Of a stretch of 60,414 bases of DNA, positions 26,790 through 36,426 are shown one piece after another. The notes beneath the pieces are model-generated. The model searched no databases, was not told the origin of the DNA, and worked only from the letters and a program-made list of their open reading frames with translations. Source of the stretch: an uncultured Bacteroidota bacterium (GTDB taxonomy: Bacteria > Bacteroidota > Bacteroidia > Flavobacteriales > Flavobacteriaceae). The stretch is taken from positions 1 through 60,414 of the forward strand of contig CAJXVU010000021.1 in NCBI GenBank assembly GCA_913062555.1. The letters run 5' to 3'. Each line of letters starts with the position of its first letter. The stretch's first letter is position 1. Made by a program: the position numbers and the translations under genes.

Positions 26790-26812
26790 GATTTATTTCT
26801 TCAATATTAATA

Positions 26813-27430
26813 TTACTTGCATTCCGCCAATACTTGTTGCGCACGTTCTATCCCCCAATTTGGGTGAAATAGTGATTCTGGTTTAAAGTTAGCAAAAAGT
26901 TCCAAAGCGTGTTCCACATCTTTACAAAATGGTGCTGTATCCTGCCCAAAAAACCGCGCACCTCCCATGGCCCATTCGGCTTTGTTTAACACTACTCTAG
27001 GATTATTGGGGGCAATCTGTTCAGCTTGTTGATATAAGGCAACTACCTTACCTGATAGTGTCATTCCATAAGTAGCCCCATCAAAAGCAACCCAAGCTGT
27101 ATGTAATAGGGCTTGCATTACCAATATTTCAGGGTTATTTTTCGATATAGCGGTAGCATCATTTATTAAATCTTGTGCTTTTGCCAATTGTGCCGTTAAT
27201 TTGTCCTTATCAGTCTCGCCGAAACTATTTAAAATAATAACCCGAGCAGCATAATAACTTGGCAGCCAATTATCAGGTTCAGCTGTTGCTATTCGTTCAA
27301 ATAAATTTGAAGCCTCCATTGGGTTGGTTACTGATAGTTCAAATGCCTTTTGCATTCCTTTTTCATAATTCGTCTGGGCACTTAATAAACTTGTAATGAA
27401 TAGTGCTAAGATGATTGCTAATTTTTGCAT
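26813..27430 (-). CDS. Exported TPR-like protein
   Basis: A 205-residue protein with signal peptide MQKLAIILALFITSLLSAQ and helical repeat motifs of TPR type (FERIATAEPDNWLPSYYAA, LINDATAISKNNPEILVMQ, QAEQIAPNNPRVVLNKAEW). It is 23 bp upstream of the 2TM-fused kinase on the same strand and is probably the first gene of that operon. It may act as a periplasmic input or scaffold, which is inference. Confidence 0.82.
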   Translation of the reverse strand: MQKLAIILALFITSLLSAQTNYEKGMQKAFELSVTNPMEASNLFERIATAEPDNWLPSYYAARVIILNSFGETDKDKLTAQLAKAQDLINDATAISKNNPEILVMQALLHTAWVAFDGATYGMTLSGKVVALYQQAEQIAPNNPRVVLNKAEWAMGGARFFGQDTAPFCKDVEHALELFANFKPESLFHPNWGIERAQQVLAECK

Positions 27431-27618
27431 AATAGTTTGTTTTTTATTGATAGGACAAATATCCTGAGATTTCTCTGTTTTATAAAAAGAGACTCACTGA
27501 ATTGTAATTTTTTATGGACGACTTGTAGTTTTCACAAAAAACAGCATAAAAAAGGCTACCTTAGTCAGCCCTTCTTTTTACTTAATAGCTATAACTTTTT
27601 AATAATAAACCAACCATT

Positions 27619-29430
27619 ATGAAAAAAACAGTGACTACTATTTTTGCGCTTTTATTAATAACTTCCGTCTTTGCTCAAACAGACAAACGATTAAAAAGTG
27701 TTGACAAAGATCTAGAAGCTATTCTGGAAGCAACACATGCAGCAGGGTTTGCTGTTGCCGTCGTAGAAAAAGATAAAATTATTTACGCTAAAGGATTTGG
27801 TTATAGCGATGTAGAAAACAAAACACCAAATGATGCAAATACACTATTTGCAATAGGTTCAAGCACCAAAGCATTTACCTCATCTATATTAGGGCAATTA
27901 CGAAATGAAGATAAACTCTCCTTTGATGATAGTCCGATAAAACATATTCCAGAATTAGAGTTCTATAATGATGATATGAATAACAACATCATTATTAAAG
28001 ATCTCATGAGTCATCGTACTGGATTACCTCGTCATGACTATTCCTGGTATTTATTTCCAACATTTGACAAAGACAGTTTAATGCAACGTATTAAGCATCA
28101 AGAACCCTTTACTGGTATTCGGCAACAATGGTATTACAACAACTTTATGTTTTTAACTCAAGGGGTTATTACAGAACGCATTACTGGTAAAAGTTGGGAA
28201 GACAATATTAGGGAGCGCTTTTTCAAGCCACTAGGGATGATAAGGTCTAATCTTAGTATTGATGAACTTGAAAAAAGCACAAATGCCGCTCTAGGCTATC
28301 AAACCGAAAAAGATAACTCTAACAGTAAAATGGATTACTACAAAATAGCGGGTATGCGTCCTGCTGGGAGTATTAACAGTAGTGTTAATGAAATGTCTAA
28401 TTGGTTAATTACTTGGATTAACAATGGAAAATTTAGGGACGCAGAGATTATTCCTGAAGCATATGTTACTGAGGCCATGAGCTCTCAAATGGTTATTGGC
28501 GCTGCACTTCCAGATAAGGATATCCCTGACGCTCATTTTGCTAATTATGGATATGCTTGGATGTTATCTTCCTATAAAGGGCATTATCGTGTTGAACATG
28601 GTGGGAATATTGATGGGTTTTCAGCAAGTGTTGCTTTTTTTCCTAGCGATAGTATTGGTGTGGTGGTTTTGGCGAATCAAAATGGATCTAGAGTCCCTGG
28701 ATTAGTTAGAAACACCATTGCAGACCGAATGCTTAGCGAACAAAAAACCGACTGGGTTAAACGGTTTATAGACGCGCGAGAAAAAGCAAAAAAGCAACAA
28801 GCAGAAGTTAAAGACGAGAAAAAATCAGCTCAAATAAAAAATACAAAGCCTTCACATATTTTACAAGAATATGCAGGATCATATTCACATCCTGGATATG
28901 GGGCCTTTGATGTAAAAGTAGAGCGAGATTCACTATTCGCCCAATTTAAATTAATGAAAATGTGGCTAAAACATTATCATTATGATGTTTTCGAACCTTT
29001 TGAAGTTGAAGAGACTGGTATTGACACAACTGAATCGGGACCATTACGATTTAACTTTAAAACCAATGATGTTGGTGATATTTCTGGCTTGGATGCTAAA
29101 ATAGAAGCCGCCTTACCAGATCCAATAGGCTTTAAACGTACGCCAAATATAATTGATGTTGACAAGAGCACTTTAGAAAAATATGTGGGTGAATTTGAAC
29201 TATCTGGTATTACTGCAAAATTCTACATCAAAAATAATGAAACATTATATTTATTTGTTGCTGGCCAACCAGAATACGAATTACTTCCTACCGCTAAACA
29301 TAAATTTGCTCTCAAAATATTAGAAGGATTTAAACTGGAGTTTTATGAAGATGACGATGGGAACATTAATGAAGTCTTAATGATTCAACCTAATGGCTCG
29401 TTTAAAGCAACTCGAAAAAAAATAGACTAA
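27619..29430 (+). CDS. Serine hydrolase, beta-lactamase class C family, with C-terminal DUF3471-like domain
   Basis: A 603-residue exported protein with signal peptide ending TSVFAQ. The catalytic domain (about 25-380) has SSTK (nucleophile Ser in the SxxK motif), YYNN (YxN motif) and HGGNIDGFSA (the KTG-equivalent HGG). Residues about 410-510 fit a DUF3471 domain and a further beta domain ends the protein. Class C relatives here are usually esterases or peptidases, not antibiotic-degrading enzymes. It is flanked by two LytTR systems; either could control it. Confidence 0.9.
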   Translation: MKKTVTTIFALLLITSVFAQTDKRLKSVDKDLEAILEATHAAGFAVAVVEKDKIIYAKGFGYSDVENKTPNDANTLFAIGSSTKAFTSSILGQLRNEDKLSFDDSPIKHIPELEFYNDDMNNNIIIKDLMSHRTGLPRHDYSWYLFPTFDKDSLMQRIKHQEPFTGIRQQWYYNNFMFLTQGVITERITGKSWEDNIRERFFKPLGMIRSNLSIDELEKSTNAALGYQTEKDNSNSKMDYYKIAGMRPAGSINSSVNEMSNWLITWINNGKFRDAEIIPEAYVTEAMSSQMVIGAALPDKDIPDAHFANYGYAWMLSSYKGHYRVEHGGNIDGFSASVAFFPSDSIGVVVLANQNGSRVPGLVRNTIADRMLSEQKTDWVKRFIDAREKAKKQQAEVKDEKKSAQIKNTKPSHILQEYAGSYSHPGYGAFDVKVERDSLFAQFKLMKMWLKHYHYDVFEPFEVEETGIDTTESGPLRFNFKTNDVGDISGLDAKIEAALPDPIGFKRTPNIIDVDKSTLEKYVGEFELSGITAKFYIKNNETLYLFVAGQPEYELLPTAKHKFALKILEGFKLEFYEDDDGNINEVLMIQPNGSFKATRKKID

Positions 29431-29462
29431 TTAAACGCGTAAACAAAATTTTATTAAAGAAG

Positions 29463-29491
29463 AAAGGGGATGCAGCTTTGCTTCCCTTTTT
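29463..29491. terminator. Terminator after the serine hydrolase gene
   Basis: An 8-bp stem (AAAGGGGA / TTCCCTTT, one G-T pair) continues past a bulged T into GCA/TGC and is followed by T5. It lies between convergent genes, and the flanking A and T runs allow use from both sides. Confidence 0.75.
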
Positions 29492-29601
29492 CGGTTAAAA
29501 GAAACAATTTTGAACTAATTTAATTATTATTAGGCCATTTTATTGCATTAAGGTGAAATAGGAATACAAGAATTTTTAATGGAAATATTGAAACTATTTA
29601 T

Positions 29602-30324
29602 CTATTTTAAAAAGTTGGCATCTAAAAACTTCTGAAAGTTTGCTTTATATTTTTCTGAAACTGGAATGTACTTTTCTCCAAAAATAATACGACTACGCTC
29701 TATAGTTGTTACCTTTCTTAAGTTCACAATAAAAGAGCGATGTACGCGCATGAAGTTTTTACCAGAAAGTTCTTCCTCCAAAGATTTCATACTTTTTAGA
29801 GACAGGATCGGCTTTTCTGATTGAACAGTGTAATATTTCACATAGTCCTTGAGACCTTCAATGTATATAAGATCTTTCAAGTCTATTTTAATCAACTTAT
29901 AATCAGATTTCACAAAAATATAATCTATGGTATTTGTGTGTGCCTCAATATCTATAGGCATATTTAATATTTGCTGTTTCGCCTTATTAGCAGCTGAAAA
30001 AAATTCAGAATAGTTAATAGGCTTTAGCAAATAATCTATGGCATTCACTTTATACCCTTCTAAAGCAAATTCTTCAAAGGCCGTGGTAAAAATAATCTTT
30101 GAGCCTTTATTCAAGATCATTCTTGAGAATTCCATCCCCGATAAATTTGGCATTTGGATATCTGTAAAAATTAGATCAACATCTTCTTTTTCCAATATTT
30201 CAATTGCAGCAATGGCACTAGTACACCTTGCCACCAACTTTAAAAAAGGGGTCGCTTTTACATAGCCCTCTAATACATCAAGTGCCAAAGGCTCATCATC
30301 AATCAATAAACATGTTATCATCAT
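29602..30324 (-). CDS. LytTR family response regulator
   Basis: A 240-residue regulator with receiver domain (D55 in LIFTDIQMPN, K in YLLKPI) and a LytTR domain (about 135-235, with FMRVHRSFIVNL). The start overlaps the stop of the upstream histidine kinase gene by 4 bp, which marks them as a cognate pair. The DNA target is not identified. Confidence 0.93.
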   Translation of the reverse strand: MMITCLLIDDEPLALDVLEGYVKATPFLKLVARCTSAIAAIEILEKEDVDLIFTDIQMPNLSGMEFSRMILNKGSKIIFTTAFEEFALEGYKVNAIDYLLKPINYSEFFSAANKAKQQILNMPIDIEAHTNTIDYIFVKSDYKLIKIDLKDLIYIEGLKDYVKYYTVQSEKPILSLKSMKSLEEELSGKNFMRVHRSFIVNLRKVTTIERSRIIFGEKYIPVSEKYKANFQKFLDANFLK

Positions 30325-31367
30325 GACTTAAAGTTAAGTATTAATTTAGCGCTATATTCCATATCAATCTCTTCTTCTATCAATTCAAAACTACCGGGAT
30401 ATAATAATTCGAGTCGTTTTTTTAAATTTTCAAGTCCAATTCCAGAATCAGTAACTTTGTCTTTTTGAGGAAATGAAGAATTTATAACACTGTAATGCAA
30501 AGCATCTTTCTCAATTGTCAATTTAATTTTAATATGACTTGGGTGCATGGCATCGATCCCATGTTTAAAGGCATTTTCGACAAAAGTAATTAATAAGAGG
30601 GGGGCTATTTGTATGGGTTGATTAACTATAGGAAAACTTTTCTCTAAGCGTAAATTAGAAGACGTTCGTAATTGCATTAAATCGATATAGCGTTCCAAAA
30701 ATCCAATTTCTTTAACTAAGGGTACTTTTCTTGTTACAGAATCGTGCAGTAAATAGCGCATCATTTTACTCAAGCTGTGAATTGATGTTTTCGCACTATT
30801 TGGAGAACTATCAATTAACGAATAGATATTATTCAATGTATTAAAGAGAAAATGTGGTTGAATTTGATATCTCAAATATTTGATCTCTGCATCTAATTGT
30901 GTTTGCTTTACCTTTTGCAAAAGCAATTCATTTTTTGTCCATTTTTTATTAATTTTCAAACCCACACACATCCCAATTCCCAAAATCATTGGTAAAATAA
31001 GTTGTATGGATGACACTGTGCTACTGCGTACTTCCCTCATTCTGAGACCATTAATGGTAGGGCTAAAGATAATTAGTTTTAGGAGGTGCTTTACTAAAAA
31101 AAATACCGCAACAATTGCCAAAAAATTCAAGATATAAAACAAGGCCTTTCTATTTTTAAAAAAGTATTGATCTACTAATACAAAATAATTAATATAGAAC
31201 ACTACACAAAGACTAGAAGTAGACAACCAATTTCTATTCACAACATATTGAACCTGCGAAAGTTCTTCATACGACAACAGAGGCCATAAAAATACAAGGC
31301 TCCAAAAACCCACATGCATCAGAACTGTATAGACCTGTGGTGTAACTATATATTTTTTAGATTTCAT
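30321..31367 (-). CDS. LytS-type sensor histidine kinase
   Basis: A 348-residue membrane kinase from ATG 31367; the frame also opens at a TTG at 31382 but the ATG is preferred. About four helices fill the first 140 residues, followed by a coiled coil, IQPHFLFNTLNNIYSL with the phosphoacceptor His (about 172) and the ATPase domain with LLITFVENAFKHG and GIGLENLKKRLELLY. It overlaps the LytTR regulator by 4 bp. Confidence 0.92.
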   Translation of the reverse strand: MKSKKYIVTPQVYTVLMHVGFWSLVFLWPLLSYEELSQVQYVVNRNWLSTSSLCVVFYINYFVLVDQYFFKNRKALFYILNFLAIVAVFFLVKHLLKLIIFSPTINGLRMREVRSSTVSSIQLILPMILGIGMCVGLKINKKWTKNELLLQKVKQTQLDAEIKYLRYQIQPHFLFNTLNNIYSLIDSSPNSAKTSIHSLSKMMRYLLHDSVTRKVPLVKEIGFLERYIDLMQLRTSSNLRLEKSFPIVNQPIQIAPLLLITFVENAFKHGIDAMHPSHIKIKLTIEKDALHYSVINSSFPQKDKVTDSGIGLENLKKRLELLYPGSFELIEEEIDMEYSAKLILNFKS

Positions 31368-31507
31368 CTTTTGTTTACTCAAATGAGTTTGCTGCTAAAC
31401 TAAGGAATAGAAATATTTAAAATAATTTATTCTAACAATTTTAAATTTATTTCTTGCCAGGGTTTGATCACTTCTTTAAATTTTATCAATCAATATACCA
31501 TATATCA

Positions 31508-31541
31508 GACCTACAATCCTATAATTTTCGGATTGCAGGTC
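31508..31541. terminator. Possible terminator hairpin
   Basis: GACCTaCAATCC (31508-31519) pairs with GGATTGcAGGTC (31530-31541) at 11 of 12 positions. It lies 36 bp after the stop of the minus-strand secreted protein gene. The minus-strand exit has no clear T-run, so factor-dependent termination or mRNA protection is possible. Confidence 0.45.
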
Positions 31542-31577
31542 ATTATATTTATAAAAATCTTCTTTTTATCATACAGG

Positions 31578-32042
31578 TTACAATTTAATAACTTCTCCCG
31601 TTTTTCTGTGTACCAATTTCTTTCCTTTTCGGGCCGTTCTTTGACTAAGTCTACCTGAATAATAATCTTTTCCAACGTAAGAACTAAAATTATAAACTAT
31701 ATCATATTCTGGTTCAGATTTAGAGGCTTCCGTATAGGTATATTCGAAAGCTTCATGTTCAATATTTGAATAATTTGAAATGTCTGTAACTCCATTCAAA
31801 TCTTTTATTACATGACCCATCATATTCATAATTCCGCGTTTTAACTCACCATAATTAGGTACGCGGGTGCCTGGTATTATAGCAATGACATTTGGATAGC
31901 CGTCATCGGGATTACCAGTTACAGATTTTTGAGCAGGGATATCTGTCCACTTACTTTGTTCGTCGTTAGCCCCCCCTTTTCGGTCTTGAGCAAAACTGAT
32001 TGAGGAAATAAATAAGGCTAAAATTAAAAATGTATGTTTCAT
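31578..32042 (-). CDS. Secreted hypothetical protein
   Basis: A 154-residue protein with signal peptide MKHTFLILALFISSISFAQ. The mature part has no motif I recognise; it ends in a basic segment (RLSQRTARKGKKLVHRKTG). It lies 85 bp downstream of the TonB-type barrel gene on the same strand and might be part of that transcription unit. Confidence 0.65.
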   Translation of the reverse strand: MKHTFLILALFISSISFAQDRKGGANDEQSKWTDIPAQKSVTGNPDDGYPNVIAIIPGTRVPNYGELKRGIMNMMGHVIKDLNGVTDISNYSNIEHEAFEYTYTEASKSEPEYDIVYNFSSYVGKDYYSGRLSQRTARKGKKLVHRKTGEVIKL

Positions 32043-32127
32043 ATTAATAGGAATTTTATTTTGTGTTATGTTTAAAATATATTTCGTTCAGGTTTATTTT
32101 ATTGTTGTCTAAGCACATTAATGCACA

Positions 32128-34854
32128 CTATAAATTATATTTAATACTAAATACAGCATATCGAGGTTGCACAAAATATTGTGATGAGCTGGTATATTTT
32201 TGATTAAAATTATCTCGATTTAAAGATGAGGTATTCAAGATATTAGTAAGACCTAAAGTATACTCCCATTTACTATCCTCATGTTGATAATATAAATTAG
32301 CATCCCAAAAGGAATAAGTATTAAGGGATTCATTTTTATTTTGGTAATTATAGAAGCTATATTCAGACTTTAAAGAAAAGTGTTTTAAAAATTTAGCCTG
32401 TACATTCGCAAATGGTTTGTCAGTATAAAATGTTGTTTCGGTATTGGCATTACTATAGTCGTTAATAGTTCGTGTATACCCAACTTCAAAGTTTGGCCAC
32501 TTCTTATACTTAGTAAGCATACTGACCGTATAGTTTTGATTAAATGATTTTGATTCTTGCTGGGTATCATTAATAATATTATAATAATTTGCCTGCTCCA
32601 AATTCATTCTTAAGTTTACTTTATACTTTCCAAAAGTTTTCCCCCAATTTATATTTGCAGAAAACGTTTCATCGGCAAATAAAGAATTTATGGGTGTAGA
32701 CACCGTATTAATCTGATTAAAAACCGTATTATTTTTTACATCATTATTCTTTTTTGAATAACTTAAACCTGCATAAACATTGGTGTAATTAAACAAACTA
32801 AAACTAGAATAACTCAGTCTATATTTATCATACAACCCATTTTCCAGCGCCCTGTTTCCTTGAAATAGTGAATTATAGTTATTAAAAATATAGCCTTCTG
32901 CTATTTTATTGATATCTGAATACTCTGCTTTTTTTGAATAAGTGAAGCGTAAGCTTTCAGATTTTTGAAGCTGTAGGTTGATATAAAAACTTGGCAATAC
33001 TTTAGTCTCATTTGAAGACAATACACTTCCCAATTGTTCATTTTTTAAAGTGTAATGATGAAGGCTGATGCCAGGATTAAACATAAACTTCCCTAAGGCT
33101 AATTTATAATGAAGTCCCAGAAATACATCGGAAAAATTATATATTACATCTTGGTTATTAAAAATTGTATCGGAAAAATTTTCAATACTCCCATCGTCTA
33201 AAGTTTGAAATATAGACGAATTGAATTTTTGACTACTTAGGGTACTCCCTAAGCTGAAGTTTAAATTGCTCCAGTCGTTCAATAAGTAATAATAATCAAC
33301 TTTTGCATCCAATTTATGAGTTTGAATCGATTTATCCTGATTAATAGTATAGTCCTCTTGATCGAGGTCATAAGGAAATAGATTCGAAAATGGCAGTGCT
33401 GTGTTAGATGGATTAATGCCCAAATTCACAAAAGAAGCATTGTAAAATGGATTTTCCTTGGCTAATTCATATTGTATGCTAGATGCTAAAATATTATCAC
33501 TGTTAAGTGTATAATACATATTAATGTTTTGTTTTATCGAAAAAGGATTAGAATTCATTTTGGTTATAATCTCATTTTCTACATCATAAAAACTTGAAAT
33601 TAAACCATTAGTTTCATCTTGTTTCGATAATTTAATAAACAGATCATAATCAAACTGAAAATTCGAATGCGGTTTAAAAGAGCTACTAATTTTTGCTAAT
33701 CCCAATGTGTTATTCTGAGCGGATTCTTTTTCGTTTCGTTCTATTAAATTATCTATTGTATATTGTGTTGTAGACTTTTCTAAAAGATCGACTTCGTTTT
33801 TAGAAAAAATAAAAAAACCACTTATATCCCAATTTTCACCAGCGATATAGCTAAAATTCGCAGCTCCAAAATTGGTTAAAACCGATTTTGCTTTATTATT
33901 TTTCAATAGAGACAAGCCCAAATTATCCGATGACATATTAAAGGAAGTTCCCGAGCCAGAAGAAGATTTACTCAAGCCTCCTGTAAAGTTATAATAGTCC
34001 TTAGGCGTAAATGGGATGTCACCTATATTATTGAAATCTGTAAATATATTAATACTTTTTTTAGGACTGTAATAGAATAACTTTGGGTGTAAAAGGAATC
34101 GATTTTCCCCGCCACCGCCAACGGTGAGATCACCAAACCAAAAGTTCTTCTTACCTTCTTTTAATTTTAAATTAATCACGATGTTATCGGCGTTATTGGC
34201 GACCGCTTTTAATTGGCTGATTTCACTAAAGTTTTTTAATATCTCTATTTTATCCACAGCATCAGATGGAATATTTTCAGCAGCTAATTTTGAGTCACCA
34301 TCAAAAAAATCCTTCCCTTCTATCATCACTTTCATGACTTGTTTACCCTCAACCTCAATTTGGCCATCGGTATTTATTTCTACACCTGGTAAATTTTTCA
34401 AAACATCGGCCAATTTTTTTTCGGTTCCGTTTTTAAAGGAGTCCGAATTATAAATAATAGTATCATTGTTAACTGTAATAGGCATCTCATAAACCAAAAC
34501 CACTTCGTTTAACTGGTTATTATCTTCATAAAGTGTGAAATCCTTAACCAGATCTCCTTGACTTGTACTTTGAGAAACTCCGAAGGAAATGGATTCAAAT
34601 CCAATAAAACTAACTTTTAAAGTATAATTATTACTGGGATCCAACATAAGCCTATACTCGCCTTTCGAATTGGTAATAGAATACGATTTTAAGGTATTAG
34701 TATCTTTATCTAATGCAATTATATTTGCTGATTCTAAGACATTACCAATACTATCTTTTACGATTCCTGAAAGTTTTATTTCTTGAGAAAAAACGCTTAA
34801 TACACACATAAACATAAAGACAAGAACGCCCTGTTTCTTTTTCATATTATTCAT
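32128..34854 (-). CDS. TonB-dependent receptor-like outer-membrane beta-barrel protein
   Basis: A 908-residue protein with a signal peptide ending SVFSQ, a carboxypeptidase-regulatory-like domain (about 25-110), a plug-like region (ADVLKNLPGVEINTDGQIEVEG, about 148-235) and a long barrel ending in alternating residues and a C-terminal aromatic-rich strand. In Bacteroidota such barrels often stand next to a GLPGLI protein, as here (35 bp). The cargo is unknown. No SusD partner is present. Confidence 0.87.
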   Translation of the reverse strand: MNNMKKKQGVLVFMFMCVLSVFSQEIKLSGIVKDSIGNVLESANIIALDKDTNTLKSYSITNSKGEYRLMLDPSNNYTLKVSFIGFESISFGVSQSTSQGDLVKDFTLYEDNNQLNEVVLVYEMPITVNNDTIIYNSDSFKNGTEKKLADVLKNLPGVEINTDGQIEVEGKQVMKVMIEGKDFFDGDSKLAAENIPSDAVDKIEILKNFSEISQLKAVANNADNIVINLKLKEGKKNFWFGDLTVGGGGENRFLLHPKLFYYSPKKSINIFTDFNNIGDIPFTPKDYYNFTGGLSKSSSGSGTSFNMSSDNLGLSLLKNNKAKSVLTNFGAANFSYIAGENWDISGFFIFSKNEVDLLEKSTTQYTIDNLIERNEKESAQNNTLGLAKISSSFKPHSNFQFDYDLFIKLSKQDETNGLISSFYDVENEIITKMNSNPFSIKQNINMYYTLNSDNILASSIQYELAKENPFYNASFVNLGINPSNTALPFSNLFPYDLDQEDYTINQDKSIQTHKLDAKVDYYYLLNDWSNLNFSLGSTLSSQKFNSSIFQTLDDGSIENFSDTIFNNQDVIYNFSDVFLGLHYKLALGKFMFNPGISLHHYTLKNEQLGSVLSSNETKVLPSFYINLQLQKSESLRFTYSKKAEYSDINKIAEGYIFNNYNSLFQGNRALENGLYDKYRLSYSSFSLFNYTNVYAGLSYSKKNNDVKNNTVFNQINTVSTPINSLFADETFSANINWGKTFGKYKVNLRMNLEQANYYNIINDTQQESKSFNQNYTVSMLTKYKKWPNFEVGYTRTINDYSNANTETTFYTDKPFANVQAKFLKHFSLKSEYSFYNYQNKNESLNTYSFWDANLYYQHEDSKWEYTLGLTNILNTSSLNRDNFNQKYTSSSQYFVQPRYAVFSIKYNL

Positions 34855-34888
34855 AATTATAAATTCGTTTATCGATTAACTCTAGGGA

Positions 34889-35653
34889 TTAATTAGCATG
34901 TCTATCTTTTAAGTCTTGCAACTTTTGGGCAAATAGTTTATCGAACTTTTGATTTGTAATTTTCTTTCCTGCCTTAGGCGCTGTGATCACAATATCATCG
35001 ATTTTAGAAAGCTCAATTTTCGAGCAGAGATACACCACATCTTCGGATTGCACTTCTAAGATTAATCCTGGCAAACCCCAGTACATTCCAGGACCTTGGG
35101 ACACAGGAATATCCAAAGTATACCAAACAACAACAGTAATTGTTTCAGCTTGATTATCGTCATCATCATATTTATTTGTATTAGCAATTTGAGCCGTAGC
35201 TTTAAAACAAACATATTTTCCGATAGTCTTAACCTCATCTGTTTTTTGCCAATTGATAGTTTTTAATTCATCTTGTATTATAAATTTTTTCCCAAAGAGA
35301 TCTTTTTGATTCACATACCTTTTCGCTATTAAGTCCTTGTAGAAATTCCCAGGGTTATTAATTAAATTCATGCCTCCTCCAGTTCTCATTGGCCGAGTTG
35401 GAAGTAGACTTAGCTTAATGTCTTCAGTAAATAAGGAGTGATTTTTATTAAATTTTAAAACATATTTTTTTGCAGATGCCACGTCCTGACCCATCTTAAT
35501 GGCAGCCTTTTGTTCTTCAGTAAATCCATCCATACTCTGTACCGAATGGACTTTCGCTTTAGAACTATAATATATTTTACCTTGAAAACTTTGTGCTGAA
35601 GCTGATAGTGATACCAACAACAGCATGGTGCTTATAAATATTGACTTTTTCAT
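34889..35653 (-). CDS. GLPGLI family protein
   Basis: A 254-residue exported protein with signal peptide MKKSIFISTMLLLVSLSASAQ and the naming motif GLPGLILEV (about 194-202), preceded by VWYTLDIPVSQGPGMYWG. The family is restricted to Bacteroidota and has no known biochemical role. It is immediately upstream of the TonB-type barrel and likely works with it. Confidence 0.92.
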   Translation of the reverse strand: MKKSIFISTMLLLVSLSASAQSFQGKIYYSSKAKVHSVQSMDGFTEEQKAAIKMGQDVASAKKYVLKFNKNHSLFTEDIKLSLLPTRPMRTGGGMNLINNPGNFYKDLIAKRYVNQKDLFGKKFIIQDELKTINWQKTDEVKTIGKYVCFKATAQIANTNKYDDDDNQAETITVVVWYTLDIPVSQGPGMYWGLPGLILEVQSEDVVYLCSKIELSKIDDIVITAPKAGKKITNQKFDKLFAQKLQDLKDRHAN

Positions 35654-35868
35654 AATATTAGATTTAGTTATTAATACTACAAACTTGAGTAAAACTAAGT
35701 ACGCCTTAAAATGAAATAGAAGTACAAGGCGTTTTAATAGACGTTTTGATGGATTCTGTCTATTTAAAAAAAAGGACTATATCAATTAATTAGTTTACTT
35801 TATAAAATAAATGCGACAAATCAATTTTATCTACGTTATACAATTGTAGGCCTAACCAATGATCCCTT

Positions 35869-36426
35869 TTGAAAGAGAAAGAATTAATACAACATTGTAA
35901 AAAAAATAGCTATAAAGCACAGATGCAGGTATATAATTTGTACAAGCATATGCTATATAATGTTAGTTGGCGGATTTTCAGGAATAGACAAGATGCCGAA
36001 GATGCGGTTCATGACGTATTTATAAAGGGATTTCAAAAAATACATCAACTTAAAGACGATGCTAATTTAGGAGCTTGGTTAAAACGAATAGCGATCAATC
36101 ACTCGCTGGATATAATCAGAAAAAGAAAGCAAATATGGATAGACGATGTAGAGATAGTAGACACAGATGTAGAAGAGCCCTTTGACGAAGACGATTCAAT
36201 TTCTATTGATTTTATAAAACAATGTGTTGATCGTTTAGATGAAAAATATCGCATCATATTAATACTATATCTCTTTGAAAATTACACACATATTGAGATT
36301 AGTAAGCATCTGAAAATAAAAGAAAGTACCGTTAGAAATCAATACAGAAGAGGAAAAATTAAGTTGTTACAATTGATTAAACATAATAAAACCCATGAGT
36401 TTAAAAACCTATATACAGAATCATAG
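35869..36426 (+). CDS. ECF-type RNA polymerase sigma factor
   Basis: A 185-residue sigma-70 family protein. Region 2 includes RNRQDAEDAVHDVFIKGFQ and region 4 has HIEISKHLKIKESTVRNQYRRGK. The start is TTG; no in-frame ATG precedes region 2. The 3' end overlaps the next gene by 32 bp. The following membrane-anchored HEAT protein is in the usual anti-sigma position. A perfect 10-bp palindrome TACAATTGTA (35839-35848) lies just upstream. Confidence 0.9.
   Translation: MKEKELIQHCKKNSYKAQMQVYNLYKHMLYNVSWRIFRNRQDAEDAVHDVFIKGFQKIHQLKDDANLGAWLKRIAINHSLDIIRKRKQIWIDDVEIVDTDVEEPFDEDDSISIDFIKQCVDRLDEKYRIILILYLFENYTHIEISKHLKIKESTVRNQYRRGKIKLLQLIKHNKTHEFKNLYTES

Noticed and set aside
27551..27580. Hairpin GGCT/AGCC upstream of the serine hydrolase as a terminator
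   Set aside because: Only four pairs are continuous and it lies between divergent genes, where no terminator is needed.
24100..31300. Possible phase-variation or recombination site between the two LytTR systems
   Set aside because: The kinases and regulators are similar as families but share no long identical DNA stretch by eye.
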